Below are positions 10,063 to 19,196 of a DNA stretch of 64,000 nt, piece after piece. How positions within the stretch are numbered: the stretch's first letter is position 1; every line of letters starts with the position of its first letter. The position numbers and the translations under genes are program-made. Source of the stretch: Actinomadura cremea (GTDB taxonomy: Bacteria; Actinomycetota; Actinomycetes; Streptosporangiales; Streptosporangiaceae); assembly GCF_014648495.1 (NCBI RefSeq), contig NZ_BMRF01000003.1:496001-560000 (forward strand), written 5' to 3'. The notes beneath the pieces were generated by a model. It was given only the letters and a program-made list of their open reading frames with translations, made no database searches and was not told the DNA's origin.

Positions 10063-11091
10063 TCAGCGCAGCGACGCCAGCGCGTCCAGCCGGGGCGCCG
10101 GGACGGCCGCGCCCGCCTCGTACCGTCCGGACTCGGCGAGCCAGTCGATGTGGGCCCGCGGCGTGTCCAGCAGGACCCGGACGACCTGGGCCGCCGCCGC
10201 GCGCTGGGCGACCGTCAGCTCCAGCCGGTCGAGCATGTCCGGCAGCCGCCGCGCGGCCTCGCGGGCGTCCTCGATCCGCTCGGTGACGCGCGCCGCCACG
10301 GCCGGCCCGGCCTGCCCGGGCGCCGTCCCCTCCGCCTCGGCGAGCACCGCCGGCAGGTCGTGGACGTCGCCGCGCGCGGCCTCGAGATCGTGCGAGGCGA
10401 GGTCGTTCGACCACGCGACGGCGTCGGCGACGGCGTGCGAGAGCGCCTTCCAGCGCGGCGTGCGCAGCAGCCGGGCGGGCAACTCGACCCCGAGGACCGG
10501 CTCGATCAGGTCGTACAGGAACGGCCCGCACGCGCGGCGGCGCAGCGGCGCGTACTCGCGCGGGGTCGGCACGTGCCCGATGCGGCGGTGCACGGACTCC
10601 TGCGCGCAGGCGTCCCGGTGCGCCTCCAGGTGGAGCATGAAGCGGCGGCGCCACTCGCGGCTCATGCCCTTGGACGTGGCCTGCCACAGCTCCACGAGCG
10701 TCGCCTCCAGCGGCCTGGCGCCCGGACGGGCGTGCCCGCGGCGGGTCGCGCGCAGCAGGTCGTCGTACAGCGAGTGCACGGCGCTGCCGCTGTCGGCGAG
10801 GGGCTCGTGGTCGAGCATGTCGTCCAGCGCGAGCGTCCAGGTCAGCCAGCGGGCGAAGAGGTCCACGGCGGCGAGGTCGGCGGACGGGAAGACGCGGGCG
10901 GCGAGCCGCTCGCAGCGGGCCCGGCCGAGCGGAGAGGTGTCCGGATCCCCGAGCACCAGGCCGCGGCCGCGCGCCCAGGCCTCCACCTGCGCGCACAGCT
11001 GCCACGACTCGGGGTGCATCGCCGCGGGCGCGGCTAGGGCGGCGGCCCGGTCGGCCGAGAGAAGATGAGAGATGTCCACGACGCGGTTCAC
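10063..11091 (-). CDS. Class I terpene synthase
   Basis: Terpene cyclase fold, about 342 aa from GTG 11091. All hallmarks are present: Asp-rich metal motif DDMLD (D90, D91, D94 in this numbering), NSE triad in NDLASHDLE (N229, S233, E237), and the C-terminal RY pair (323-324). These bind the Mg-pyrophosphate of a prenyl diphosphate. Substrate length and product cannot be read from the sequence. Start is uncertain: GTG 11079 or ATG 11184 are possible and no good ribosome site is seen. No prenyltransferase or P450 is adjacent, so it stands alone, back to back with glnA2 and 7 nt from the end of the ArsR gene. Confidence 0.88.
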   Translation of the reverse strand: MNRVVDISHLLSADRAAALAAPAAMHPESWQLCAQVEAWARGRGLVLGDPDTSPLGRARCERLAARVFPSADLAAVDLFARWLTWTLALDDMLDHEPLADSGSAVHSLYDDLLRATRRGHARPGARPLEATLVELWQATSKGMSREWRRRFMLHLEAHRDACAQESVHRRIGHVPTPREYAPLRRRACGPFLYDLIEPVLGVELPARLLRTPRWKALSHAVADAVAWSNDLASHDLEAARGDVHDLPAVLAEAEGTAPGQAGPAVAARVTERIEDAREAARRLPDMLDRLELTVAQRAAAAQVVRVLLDTPRAHIDWLAESGRYEAGAAVPAPRLDALASLR

Positions 11092-11256
11092 GTTAATGAT
11101 CAGTTCCCGGTCGAGGCCCGATCGGCACGTCAAGATTCGGGAAACGGCTGTTCGGACCGGGGACGGGCGGGCGGTATGGGGCATAGGTCCGATACCTTCG
11201 ACGCGCGGCCGAGAGCGAACACGCCGTCGCGCGTCCACGAAATCGACGCCGAGCGC

Positions 11257-11288
11257 GTAACGTCGTGGTAACAGCGGCCGGGCATACT
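11257..11288 (+). promoter_or_regulatory. glnA2 promoter region with paired GTAAC sites
   Basis: Two GTAAC pentamers (11257-11261 and 11268-11272) lie 11 bp apart, followed by a -10-like CATACT at 11283-11288. The spacing equals that of half of a GlnR box (GTnAC-n6-GAAAC), but the second element is GTAAC rather than GAAAC. This may be a response-regulator site in the -35 zone of glnA2; it is weaker than the glnA1 operator. Confidence 0.4.
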
Positions 11289-11350
11289 GCACAGTGACCG
11301 GTCCCGTCGATGCGGCGGGCCGGTGGAGCAAGGCACCGAGGGAGAAGGCT

Positions 11351-12712
11351 TTGGACCGTCAGCAGGAGTTCGTGCTCCGCACGCTGGAGGAGCGCGACAT
11401 CCGGTTCATCCGGCTGTGGTTCACCGACGTGCTCGGGTTCCTGAAGTCGGTGGCCGTCGCGCCCGCCGAACTGGAGGGCGCCTTCGGCGAGGGCATCGGT
11501 TTCGACGGCTCGGCGATCGAGGGCTTCGCCCGCGTCTACGAGGCCGACATGATCGCCAAGCCCGACCCGTCCACGTTCCAGGTGCTGCCGTGGCGCTCGG
11601 AGTCGCCCGGCGTCGGCCGGATGTTCTGCGACATCCTCATGCCGGACGGCACGCCGAGCTTCGCCGACCCCCGGTACGTCCTCAAGCGCGCGCTCGCCCG
11701 CGCCGCCGACCTCGGGTTCACGTTCTACACCCACCCCGAGATCGAGTTCTTCCTGCTGAACACCAAGCCGGAGGACGGCAGCGAGCCCGAGCCCGCCGAC
11801 TCCGGCGGCTACTTCGACCACACCCCGCACAGCGCCGCGCACGACTTCCGGCGCAACGCGATCATGATGCTGGAGTCCATGGGCATCTCCGTGGAGTACA
11901 GCCACCACGAGGGCGCCCCCGGCCAGCAGGAGATCGACCTCCGGTACGCCGACGCGCTCACCACCGCCGACAACATCATGACGTTCCGGCTGGTCATGAA
12001 GGAGGTCGCGCTCGAGCAGGGCGTCCACGCGTCCTTCATGCCGAAGCCGTTCACCGAGCACCCGGGCTCGGGCATGCACACCCACATGTCGCTGTTCGAG
12101 GGCGACGGCAACGCCTTCTACGAGCCGGGGGCCGAGTTCAAGCTCTCGAAGGTCGGCCGGGCGTTCATCGCGGGCGTGCTGCGGCACTCCGCGGAGATCA
12201 CCGCCGTCTGCAACCAGTGGGTCAACTCCTACAAGCGGCTGTGGGGCAACGTCGGGTCCGCGGCGGGCGCCGGGGGAGAGGCCCCGTCGTACATCTGCTG
12301 GGGCCACAACAACCGGTCCGCGCTCGTCCGCGTGCCGATGTACAAGCCGCACAAGGGGCACTCCACGCGGATCGAGTTCCGGTCGCTCGACACCGCCGCC
12401 AACCCGTACCTGGCGTTCGCGGCGATCCTCGGCGCCGGGCTCAAGGGCATCGAGGAGGGCTACGAGCTCCCCGCCGGAGCCGAGGACGACGTGTGGGCGC
12501 TCACCCCCGCCGAGCGGCGCGCCCTCGGCATCGAACCGCTGCCGCAGAACCTCGACGAGGCCGTCCACGCGATGGAGCGCAGCGAGCTGATGGCCGACGT
12601 CCTCGGCGAGCACGTCTTCGACTTCTTCCTGCGCAACAAGCGGCAGGAGTGGGAGGAGTACCGCCGCGAGGTCACCGAGTTCGAGCGCAAGCGGCTGCTG
12701 AACGTCCTGTGA
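11351..12712 (+). CDS. glnA2: Type I glutamine synthetase paralogue GlnA2
   Basis: GS family enzyme, 453 aa, closely resembling M. tuberculosis GlnA2. Motifs: FDGSAIEGFARV near the N-terminus, HPEIEFFLL and HHEGAPGQQEIDLRY (metal ligands), GSGMHTHMSLF, and NRSALVRVPMY. The TTG start at 11351 gives the conserved MDRQQEFVLRTLEE N-terminus and has GAGGGAGAAGG just upstream; a GTG at 11294 would add 19 unconserved residues. The adenylylation-site Tyr found in GlnA1 is replaced here (EDDVWALTPAE), so GlnE probably does not modify it. An unusual insertion, NVGSAAGA, sits at about residues 300-307 before GGEAP. glnE follows 59 nt downstream. Confidence 0.93.
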   Translation: MDRQQEFVLRTLEERDIRFIRLWFTDVLGFLKSVAVAPAELEGAFGEGIGFDGSAIEGFARVYEADMIAKPDPSTFQVLPWRSESPGVGRMFCDILMPDGTPSFADPRYVLKRALARAADLGFTFYTHPEIEFFLLNTKPEDGSEPEPADSGGYFDHTPHSAAHDFRRNAIMMLESMGISVEYSHHEGAPGQQEIDLRYADALTTADNIMTFRLVMKEVALEQGVHASFMPKPFTEHPGSGMHTHMSLFEGDGNAFYEPGAEFKLSKVGRAFIAGVLRHSAEITAVCNQWVNSYKRLWGNVGSAAGAGGEAPSYICWGHNNRSALVRVPMYKPHKGHSTRIEFRSLDTAANPYLAFAAILGAGLKGIEEGYELPAGAEDDVWALTPAERRALGIEPLPQNLDEAVHAMERSELMADVLGEHVFDFFLRNKRQEWEEYRREVTEFERKRLLNVL

Positions 12713-12771
12713 CGCGCGGCCGGTCCGGGCCGTCCGGCACGCCGGGTGCCCGGCCGCATTACGGTTGAGGG

Positions 12772-15700
12772 GTGACCGAGCCGAGGACCTCGAACCGCCG
12801 CCCCTCCCTCGCCGGACGCCTCGCGCGGCTCGGCTTCACCGACGCGGGACGCGCGCAGCGGCTCGTCCGCGACGCCGAGGCCGCCGACGGCGTCCGGCTC
12901 GACGGCCCGCTGCTGGAGGCCCTGCTCGGCGCGCTCGGCGGCACCGCCGACCCCGACCTCGCGCTGAGCGGCCTGCTGCGGCTCCTCGCCGCCGCCGACG
13001 AGCACGGCGAGGGCGCCGAACTGCGCGCCGCCCTCGCCGCCGAGGACGGCACCCGCGACCGGCTGACCGCCGTCCTCGGCGCCAGCGCCGCGCTCGGCGA
13101 CCACCTCGTCCGGCACCCCGGCCACTGGCACGTCCTGCGCGACCACCACGCGGGCCACGGCGACGTCCGCGCCGAACTGCTCGCCGCCGTCGGGGCGCGG
13201 CCCGCAGACGCCGAACCCGTCGCCGCGTCCGCCGGACCGGACGTGCTCGCCGCGCTGCGCGTCGCGTACCGCCGCCGCCTGCTCGACCTCGCCGGACGCG
13301 ACCTCATCGGCTCCGCCGACGTCGCCCGGGTCGCCGCCGAACTCGCCGACCTCGCCGCCGCCGCGCTCGAGGCGGGCCTGGCGGTCGCCCGCGCCGAGGT
13401 CCCCGGGCACGCGGCCTGCCGCCTCGCCGTGATCGGCATGGGCAAGTGCGGGGGCCGGGAGCTGAACTACGTCAGCGACGTCGACGTCGTGTTCGTCGCC
13501 GAGGCCAGGGACACCGGCGAGAACGGCGCCGGCGAGGACGCCGCGCTGCGCACCGCCACCAAGCTCGCCGCCGCCACCATGCGGGCCTGCTCGGCCAGCA
13601 CCGTGGAGGGCTCCCTCTGGGAGGTCGACGCGGCGCTGCGGCCCGAGGGCAAGGCGGGCCCGCTCGTCCGGACCCTCGCCAGCCACCGCGCCTACTACGA
13701 GCGCTGGGCGAAGACGTGGGAGTTCCAGGCGCTGCTGAAGGCCCGCCCCGTCGCCGGCGACGCCGATCTCGGCGCCCGCTACGTGGCCGCCGTCGCCCCC
13801 ATCGTGTGGGCCGCCGCCGAAGGCGAGGGCTTCGTCGAGGACGTCCAGGCCATGCGCCGCCGCGTCGAGGCCGACCTCAACCGGCGCAGCGCCGAGGCCG
13901 AACGGCAGCTCAAGCTCGGCCCCGGCGGCCTGCGCGACGTCGAGTTCGCCGTGCAGCTCCTGCAACTCGTCCACGGCCGCACCGACGAGACGCTGCGCAG
14001 CCCCAACACGCTCCAGGCGCTCGCCGACCTGTCGCGCGGCGGCTACGTCGGCCGCGAGGACGCCGCGGCCCTCACCTCCGCCTACCGGTTCCTGCGCCGC
14101 GCCGAGCACCTCCTGCAGCTGCACCGGCTGCGCCGCACCCACCTCGTCCCCGACGACGAGGACGACCTGCGCCGCCTCGGCCGCGCGCTCGGCCTGCGCA
14201 GCGACCCGATCACCGAGTTCACCGCGCTGTGGCGGCGGCACGCCCGCGAGGTCCGCCGCCTCCACGAGAAGCTGTTCTACGCGCCGCTGCTGCGGGCCGT
14301 CGCGCGGCTCCCCGAGGAGGAGGCCCGGCTCACCCCCGAGGCCGCCCGCACCCGCCTGGAGGCCCTCGGGTACAACGACCCGGCCGGAGCCCTGCGGCAC
14401 ATCGAGGCGCTCACGGCCGGGGTGTCGCGCCGCGCCGCCATACAGCGGACGCTGCTGCCCGTCATGCTCGGCTGGTTCGCCGACGCCCCCGACCCGGACG
14501 CCGGCCTGCTCGGCTTCCGGCAGGTCAGCGACGCCCTCGGCACCACCCCCTGGTACCTGCGGCTGCTCCGCGACGACATCACCGTCGCCGAGCGGATGGC
14601 GTGGGTGCTCGGCGCCAGCCGCTACGCCACCGACCTGCTGCTGCGCGCCCCCGAGGCCGTCGCCATGCTCGCCGGCGACGCCGAGCTGGCGCCCCGCCCG
14701 TACGACGCGCTGCGCGCCGAGGCGCTCGCGGCCGTCCGCAGGCACGCGTCCCCCGGCGGCGACGCCGGCACCGCCGCCGCCGCCGGCACCGCCGCCGCCG
14801 CCGGGGCCGCCGCCGAGGCGGCCGTCACCGTCGTGCGGGCGCTGCGCCGCCGCGAGCTGTTCCGCGTCGCCGTCGCCGACCTGCTCGGCCTCGCCGACGT
14901 CACCGCCGTCGGGGAGGCGCTCACCGACATCGCCGCCGTCACCATCGAGGCCGCCCTGCGCGCCGCGACCGACGCGGTCGAGGCCCGCACCGGCGGACCC
15001 CTGCCCACCCGCATGGCAATCGTCGCGATGGGCCGCCTCGGCGGGCGCGAACTCGGGTACGGCAGCGACGCCGACGTCATGTTCGTCCACGACCCGCTCC
15101 CCGGCGCCGACGAGCGCGCCGCCGAGCGGACCGCCCGCGCCGTCGCCGAGGAACTGCGCCGCCTGCTGTCGCTGCCCGCCCCCGACCCGGCGCTCGCCAT
15201 CGACCCCGACCTGCGCCCCGAGGGGCGCCGCGGCCCGCTCGTCCGCACCCTCGCCTCCTACGCCGCCTACTACGCCCGCTGGTCCGAGCCGTGGGAGACG
15301 CAGGCGCTGCTGCGCGCCGACCCGATCATCGGCGATCCGGGCCTCTGCGACCGGTTCCGCGCGCTGATCGACCCGATCCGCCGCCCGCCCGGCGGCATCG
15401 CCGACGACGCCGTCCGGCAGATCCGCCGCCTGAAGGCCCGCATGGAGTCCGAACGGCTGCCGCGCGGCGCCGACCCGCGCCTGCACGTCAAGCTCGGCCC
15501 CGGCGGCCTGTCGGACGTCGAGTGGGTCGCCCAGCTCATCCAGCTCCAGCACGCCCACGACGTCCCCGGCCTGCGCACCACCCGCACCCTCGCCGCGCTC
15601 GACGCCGCCACCCGCGCGGACCTGCTCGACCCCGCCGACGCCGAGGTGCTCGCCGCCGCCTGGAAGCTCGCGACCCGCATCCGCGGCGCCGTCATGCTCG

Positions 15701-15870
15701 TCCGCGGCCGCGCGTCCGACCTGCTGCCCACCGACCACCACAGCGACCGCAGCGCCGTCGCCCTCGTCCTCGGCCACGCCGGCGCGGGCGACCTGCTGGA
15801 GGACCACCGCCGCTGCACCCGCCGCGCCCGCGCCGTCGTCGAGCGGGTCTTCTACGGCTACGCCGACTGA
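12772..15870 (+). CDS. glnE: Glutamine synthetase adenylyltransferase / adenylyl-removing enzyme
   Basis: Bifunctional regulator that adenylylates and deadenylylates glutamine synthetase. 1032 aa. Two nucleotidyltransferase cores are visible: GKCGGRELNYVSDVDVVFV (about 224-242) and GRLGGRELGYGSDADVMFVH (about 753-772), each with the DxD metal pair. Each is followed by a helical GlnD-PII-uridylyltransferase-like region (KLGPGGLRDVEF and KLGPGGLSDVEW). A low-complexity Ala/Gly segment at about 664-685 lies between the two halves. Start GTG 12772; TACGGT 6 nt upstream suggests a leaderless message. The target is presumably GlnA1 at 17-18.5 kb. Its 3' end overlaps the convergent PAP2 gene by 13 bp. 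Confidence 0.96.
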   Translation: MTEPRTSNRRPSLAGRLARLGFTDAGRAQRLVRDAEAADGVRLDGPLLEALLGALGGTADPDLALSGLLRLLAAADEHGEGAELRAALAAEDGTRDRLTAVLGASAALGDHLVRHPGHWHVLRDHHAGHGDVRAELLAAVGARPADAEPVAASAGPDVLAALRVAYRRRLLDLAGRDLIGSADVARVAAELADLAAAALEAGLAVARAEVPGHAACRLAVIGMGKCGGRELNYVSDVDVVFVAEARDTGENGAGEDAALRTATKLAAATMRACSASTVEGSLWEVDAALRPEGKAGPLVRTLASHRAYYERWAKTWEFQALLKARPVAGDADLGARYVAAVAPIVWAAAEGEGFVEDVQAMRRRVEADLNRRSAEAERQLKLGPGGLRDVEFAVQLLQLVHGRTDETLRSPNTLQALADLSRGGYVGREDAAALTSAYRFLRRAEHLLQLHRLRRTHLVPDDEDDLRRLGRALGLRSDPITEFTALWRRHAREVRRLHEKLFYAPLLRAVARLPEEEARLTPEAARTRLEALGYNDPAGALRHIEALTAGVSRRAAIQRTLLPVMLGWFADAPDPDAGLLGFRQVSDALGTTPWYLRLLRDDITVAERMAWVLGASRYATDLLLRAPEAVAMLAGDAELAPRPYDALRAEALAAVRRHASPGGDAGTAAAAGTAAAAGAAAEAAVTVVRALRRRELFRVAVADLLGLADVTAVGEALTDIAAVTIEAALRAATDAVEARTGGPLPTRMAIVAMGRLGGRELGYGSDADVMFVHDPLPGADERAAERTARAVAEELRRLLSLPAPDPALAIDPDLRPEGRRGPLVRTLASYAAYYARWSEPWETQALLRADPIIGDPGLCDRFRALIDPIRRPPGGIADDAVRQIRRLKARMESERLPRGADPRLHVKLGPGGLSDVEWVAQLIQLQHAHDVPGLRTTRTLAALDAATRADLLDPADAEVLAAAWKLATRIRGAVMLVRGRASDLLPTDHHSDRSAVALVLGHAGAGDLLEDHRRCTRRARAVVERVFYGYAD
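14764..14814 (+). repeat. Imperfect 18-bp repeat inside glnE (Ala/Gly linker)
   Basis: Near-tandem 18-bp units encode GTAAAA-GTAAAA-GAAAEA, a flexible linker between the two catalytic halves of GlnE. It accounts for part of the protein's slightly larger size. Confidence 0.7.
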
Positions 15871-16787
15871 CCCGCGGCCACCGGCTCGGGACGGTCGCCG
15901 GCGGCGGCACGCGGGTGCGGTGCGGGAGCGGGCGCCGCCACCGGACGCCGCAGCAGCCGGTCCCGCGCGTCCAGCAGCCGCCGCGGGCGCCGCACGTACA
16001 GCAGCCACGACAGCGCCAGCGCCCCCGCGACCACCGCGAACCCCGCGACCGCGTCCAGCAGGTAGTGGTTCGCGGTCGCCAGGATCACCAGCGTCGTCGT
16101 CGCCGGGTACAGCACGCCCAGCGCCTTCAGCCACCGGCGGCTCGACAGCCGGACCAGGATGAACCCGCACCACAGCGCCCAGCCCGCGTGCATCGACGGC
16201 ATCGCCGCGTACTGGTTCGTCATCGTCGCCGACGCGTCGCTCGCGTACAGGCCGAACGACTGCAGCGCCGTCACCGGGTCGACGAACCCCTCCTCGTGCA
16301 GGAACCGCGGCGGCGCCAGCGGGTACAGCCAGAAGCCGAGCACCGCCACCCCGGTCGCGACCATGAGGGACGTCCGGAGCCACCGGTAGTCGTGCGGCCT
16401 GCGCAGGTACAGCCAGACCACCATGCCGAGCGTCACCGCGAAGTGCATCGTCGCGTAGAAGACGTTCGCGGCGCGCGCCAGCCAGGGCAGCTCCAGCAGC
16501 GCCTGGTTGAGCGAGCGCTCGACGTCGAGGCCCAGCACGCCCTCCAGCCGCAGGATCTGGTCGGCGTGGGCGAACGCGGACGCGGTGCCGTCCTGGACGA
16601 GCACGATGCGCGTGAGTGAATAACCGGTGTAGAAAAGGATGATCAGCAGCAGTTCGCGCCACACCGGGGGTACGGTGAACACCCTGCGCCGCGGCGTTGC
16701 GGCCGGCCTTCGCGGCTCGCCGTGCGGAGCCGGGTGGGCCGGGGCTCGGCGAGGGGCCGGGGGGGCGATCTGGGCCATACCGACCAT
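15858..16787 (-). CDS. PAP2/AUR1-type membrane phosphatase or phosphotransferase
   Basis: Integral membrane protein of about 309 aa. After a Pro/Ala-rich cytosolic N-terminus come about six transmembrane helices. The PAP2 phosphatase triad region is recognisable: YPLAPPRFL, then AAMPSMHAGWALW (Ser-x-His motif) and ANHYLLDAVAGF (second His plus Asp). This is the AUR1/inositolphosphotransferase-like (PAP2_3) branch, which acts on lipid or isoprenoid phosphates; the substrate is unknown. ATG 16787 has GGAG 4 nt upstream; ATG 16778 is an alternative. The 3' end overlaps convergent glnE by 13 bp. Confidence 0.85.
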   Translation of the reverse strand: MVGMAQIAPPAPRRAPAHPAPHGEPRRPAATPRRRVFTVPPVWRELLLIILFYTGYSLTRIVLVQDGTASAFAHADQILRLEGVLGLDVERSLNQALLELPWLARAANVFYATMHFAVTLGMVVWLYLRRPHDYRWLRTSLMVATGVAVLGFWLYPLAPPRFLHEEGFVDPVTALQSFGLYASDASATMTNQYAAMPSMHAGWALWCGFILVRLSSRRWLKALGVLYPATTTLVILATANHYLLDAVAGFAVVAGALALSWLLYVRRPRRLLDARDRLLRRPVAAPAPAPHPRAAAGDRPEPVAAGQSA

Positions 16788-16950
16788 CTTTCTCCGGCGA
16801 TCGCGATATGTGATCACCGCAGCGAACGGTCTTCACCTCAGACCTGAGTAGTACGACCCTGAGGCCGTATCCGGTCTTTGGGTGGAGTTCATCAGGGCTT
16901 CTCGGTTGATTTTCACGTCCACCGCGTCACCGGAGCGACCCGTACGGACG

Positions 16951-16989
16951 CCGCGTGGCCCCGGCGGGGAACCCGCCGGGGCCACGCGG
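16951..16989 (-). terminator. Perfect hairpin terminator downstream of glnA1
   Basis: An 18-bp perfect stem (16951-16968 with 16972-16989) with a GAA triloop lies 87 nt past the glnA1 stop. There is no T-run. It separates glnA1 from the PAP2 gene on the same strand. Confidence 0.8.
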
Positions 16990-17075
16990 CTCACGACGTA
17001 TGGGGACGTCGCGGTACATCCAGGGCGATCATCGTCCGGCACGGACGCCACCGCGCCCAGCGGACGGACGACCGA

Positions 17076-18500
17076 TCAGATGTCGTAGTACATCTCGAAC
17101 TCGTGGGGGTGCGGGCGGAGACGGATCGGGTCGATCTCGTACTCGTTCTTCATCGAGATCCAGGTCTCGATGAGGTCCTGGGTGAAGACACCGCCCTCGA
17201 GCAGGTAGTCGTGGTCGGCCTCGAGCGCGGCGAGGACCTCCGGCAGCGAGCCGGGGACCTGCGGGATCGCGCGGGCCTCCTCGGGCGGGAGCTCGTAGAG
17301 GTCCTTGTCGACCGGCTCGGCGGGCTCGATCTTGTTCTTGATGCCGTCCAGACCGGCCATCAGCATCGCCGAGAAGGCCAGGTACGGGTTGCAGGACGGG
17401 TCCGGGACGCGGAACTCGACGCGCTTGGCCTTCGGGTTGGAGCCCGTGATCGGGATGCGGATGCAGGCCGAGCGGTTCCGCTGCGAGTAGACGAGGTTGA
17501 CCGGGGCCTCGTACCCGGGGACCAGGCGGTGGTAGGAGTTCACCGTCGGGTTCGTGAAGGCCAGCAGCGACGGAGCGTGCTTGAGCAGGCCGCCGATGTA
17601 GTAGCGGGCGTTGTCGGACAGGCCCGCGTACCCGACCTCGTCGTAGAACAGCGGCGAGCCGTCCTTCCACAGCGACTGGTGGCAGTGCATGCCGGACCCG
17701 TTGTCACCGAAGATCGGCTTGGGCATGAACGTGACGGTCTTGCCGGCGGCGCGCGCGACGCTCTTGACGACGTACTTGTAGAGCAGCAGGTTGTCGGCGG
17801 ACTTCAGCAGCGTGTCGAACTTGACGCCGATCTCCGACTGGCCGGCGGTGCCGACCTCGTGGTGGTGCAGTTCGACGTTCAGGCCGACGTTGAGCAGCTG
17901 CGCGGACATCTCCGACCGGAGGTCGGTGTAGTGGTCCATCGGGGGGACCGGGAAGTAGCCGCCCTTGTAGCCGGGCTTGGCGCCGAGGTTGCCGCCGGGC
18001 TCCTCGCGGCCGGTGTTCCACGCGCCCTCGATCGAGTCCAGGTGGTAGAAGCCGGCGTTGGGCGACGTCTGGAAGCGGACGTCGTCGAAGATGTAGAACT
18101 CCGCCTCGGGACCGAAGTAGCACGTGTCGGCGATGCCGGAACCGCGCAGGTAGTCCTGGGCCTTCTTCGCGACGTTGCGCGGGTCGCGGCTGTACGGCTC
18201 CCCGGTCAGCGGGTCGTGCACGAAGAAGTTCAGGTTCAGCGTCTTGTGCTGGCGAAACGGGTCCAGCACCGCGGTCGCCGGGTCGGGCAGCAGCAGCATG
18301 TCCGACTCGTGGATCTCCTGGAACCCGCGGACGGACGAGCCGTCGAACATCAGGCCCTCGGTGAAGATGCTCTCGTCGAAGCGCTCGACCGGGAACGTGA
18401 GGTGCTGCATCTTGCCCGGCAGGTCCACGAACCGGCAGTCGACGAACCGTACGTCCTCGTCCCTGATATAGCTCAGGATCTCTTCGGCGCTGCTGAACAT
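17076..18500 (-). CDS. glnA: Glutamine synthetase type I (GlnA1)
   Basis: Main ammonium-assimilating enzyme, 474 aa; forms a dodecamer. Motifs: [66 protein letters not shown] (active-site flap) and [10 protein letters not shown]. The adenylylation site is [10 protein letters not shown] with Tyr402, the likely GlnE target. The ATG at 18500 is preceded by a perfect AGGAGG 4 nt away. A four-part GlnR operator lies 49-86 nt upstream of the start. The gene stands alone, bounded downstream by a strong hairpin. Confidence 0.98.
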   Translation of the reverse strand: MFSSAEEILSYIRDEDVRFVDCRFVDLPGKMQHLTFPVERFDESIFTEGLMFDGSSVRGFQEIHESDMLLLPDPATAVLDPFRQHKTLNLNFFVHDPLTGEPYSRDPRNVAKKAQDYLRGSGIADTCYFGPEAEFYIFDDVRFQTSPNAGFYHLDSIEGAWNTGREEPGGNLGAKPGYKGGYFPVPPMDHYTDLRSEMSAQLLNVGLNVELHHHEVGTAGQSEIGVKFDTLLKSADNLLLYKYVVKSVARAAGKTVTFMPKPIFGDNGSGMHCHQSLWKDGSPLFYDEVGYAGLSDNARYYIGGLLKHAPSLLAFTNPTVNSYHRLVPGYEAPVNLVYSQRNRSACIRIPITGSNPKAKRVEFRVPDPSCNPYLAFSAMLMAGLDGIKNKIEPAEPVDKDLYELPPEEARAIPQVPGSLPEVLAALEADHDYLLEGGVFTQDLIETWISMKNEYEIDPIRLRPHPHEFEMYYDI

Positions 18501-18548
18501 CCGGCCTCCTTGGCACTCCTTGGCTATCCAAGAGGCTAGGCAGCCGCC

Positions 18549-18586
18549 GTTTCCCGTCCATGTCCCATATGTTTCGGCCGTGTTAC
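18549..18586 (-). promoter_or_regulatory. GlnR operator of glnA
   Basis: On the minus strand the site reads GTAAC-n6-GAAAC-n6-GACAT-n6-GAAAC, all four elements exactly 11 bp apart. This matches the actinobacterial GlnR consensus (two a-site/b-site pairs) with one divergent element. It predicts nitrogen-limitation control of glnA. Confidence 0.88.
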
Positions 18587-18665
18587 GCGAGCCGTCCATC
18601 CTGTGGCGAGTCGTCCGGAGGAAGGGCCCGTCGGAACCCGCCGGGGGAGCGGATAGCGTAGGGAC

Positions 18666-19136
18666 ATGAGCAGTGGCAAGGGCCCGCGCTGGACGCAGAC
18701 GTGGCTGGGCGGCGCGCGCGCGGCAGGGGTCGACCTGGGGCAGCCCGGGGAGCGGTTCGGTTTTCCGGAGAACGGCAGCGGCGCCGTCGCGAGCTACGGC
18801 CGCAGGATCGGCGCGCTGTTCGTCGACTGGGGGCTGTCGATGCTGGTCGCGAGCCTGCTGGCGCGCTCGCTCGACTGGGGCCCGCCGGAGCGCAGCACCT
18901 GGACGCTCGTCGTCTTCGGCGTCCAGGCGTGGCTGCTGACCTCCCTGCTCGGCATGACGATCGGCAAGCGGCTGTGCGGGATCCGGGTCGTCCGGATGGA
19001 CGGGCGCCCGGTCGGGCTCGGCTGGGGCCTCGCGCGCACGCTGCTGCTGATCCTCGTCATCCCGGCGCTGCTCTGGGACCGCGACTACCGCGGACTGCAC
19101 GACCGGGCGGCGAACACCGCCGTCGTCAACATCTGA
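18666..19136 (+). CDS. RDD-family membrane protein
   Basis: 156 aa with an RDD domain: [17 protein letters not shown] (Arg and Asp of the first helix), then a second helix in [20 protein letters not shown], the [14 protein letters not shown] loop and a third helix ending in the [14 protein letters not shown] motif. Function of RDD proteins is mostly unknown, possibly transport. TAGCGT lies 6 nt before the ATG, which suggests leaderless translation. It is divergent from glnA, like the equivalent small gene beside glnA1 in mycobacteria, and convergent with the DUF4191 gene. Confidence 0.88.
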   Translation: MSSGKGPRWTQTWLGGARAAGVDLGQPGERFGFPENGSGAVASYGRRIGALFVDWGLSMLVASLLARSLDWGPPERSTWTLVVFGVQAWLLTSLLGMTIGKRLCGIRVVRMDGRPVGLGWGLARTLLLILVIPALLWDRDYRGLHDRAANTAVVNI

Positions 19137-19156
19137 GCGGACGCCCGACCACGCGA

Positions 19157-19186
19157 AAGCGCCCCCTCCCGCGGGAGAGGGCGCTT
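19157..19186. terminator. Bidirectional hairpin between RDD gene and DUF4191 gene
   Basis: Stem of about 14 bp with one mismatch (AAGCGCCC side with GGGCGCTT side) in the 60-nt gap between the two convergent genes. Confidence 0.7.
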
Positions 19187-19196
19187 CGGCGTTCCG

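Noticed and set aside
15858-15870. Possible gene truncation where glnE and the PAP2 gene overlap
   Set aside because: Both proteins end at plausible family lengths; a 13-bp convergent overlap is normal in compact genomes.
12460-16836. A 1458-codon open frame antisense to glnE
   Set aside because: Its translation is Gly/Ala/Val-rich without motifs, and the opposite strand carries a clear glnE with two nucleotidyltransferase cores.
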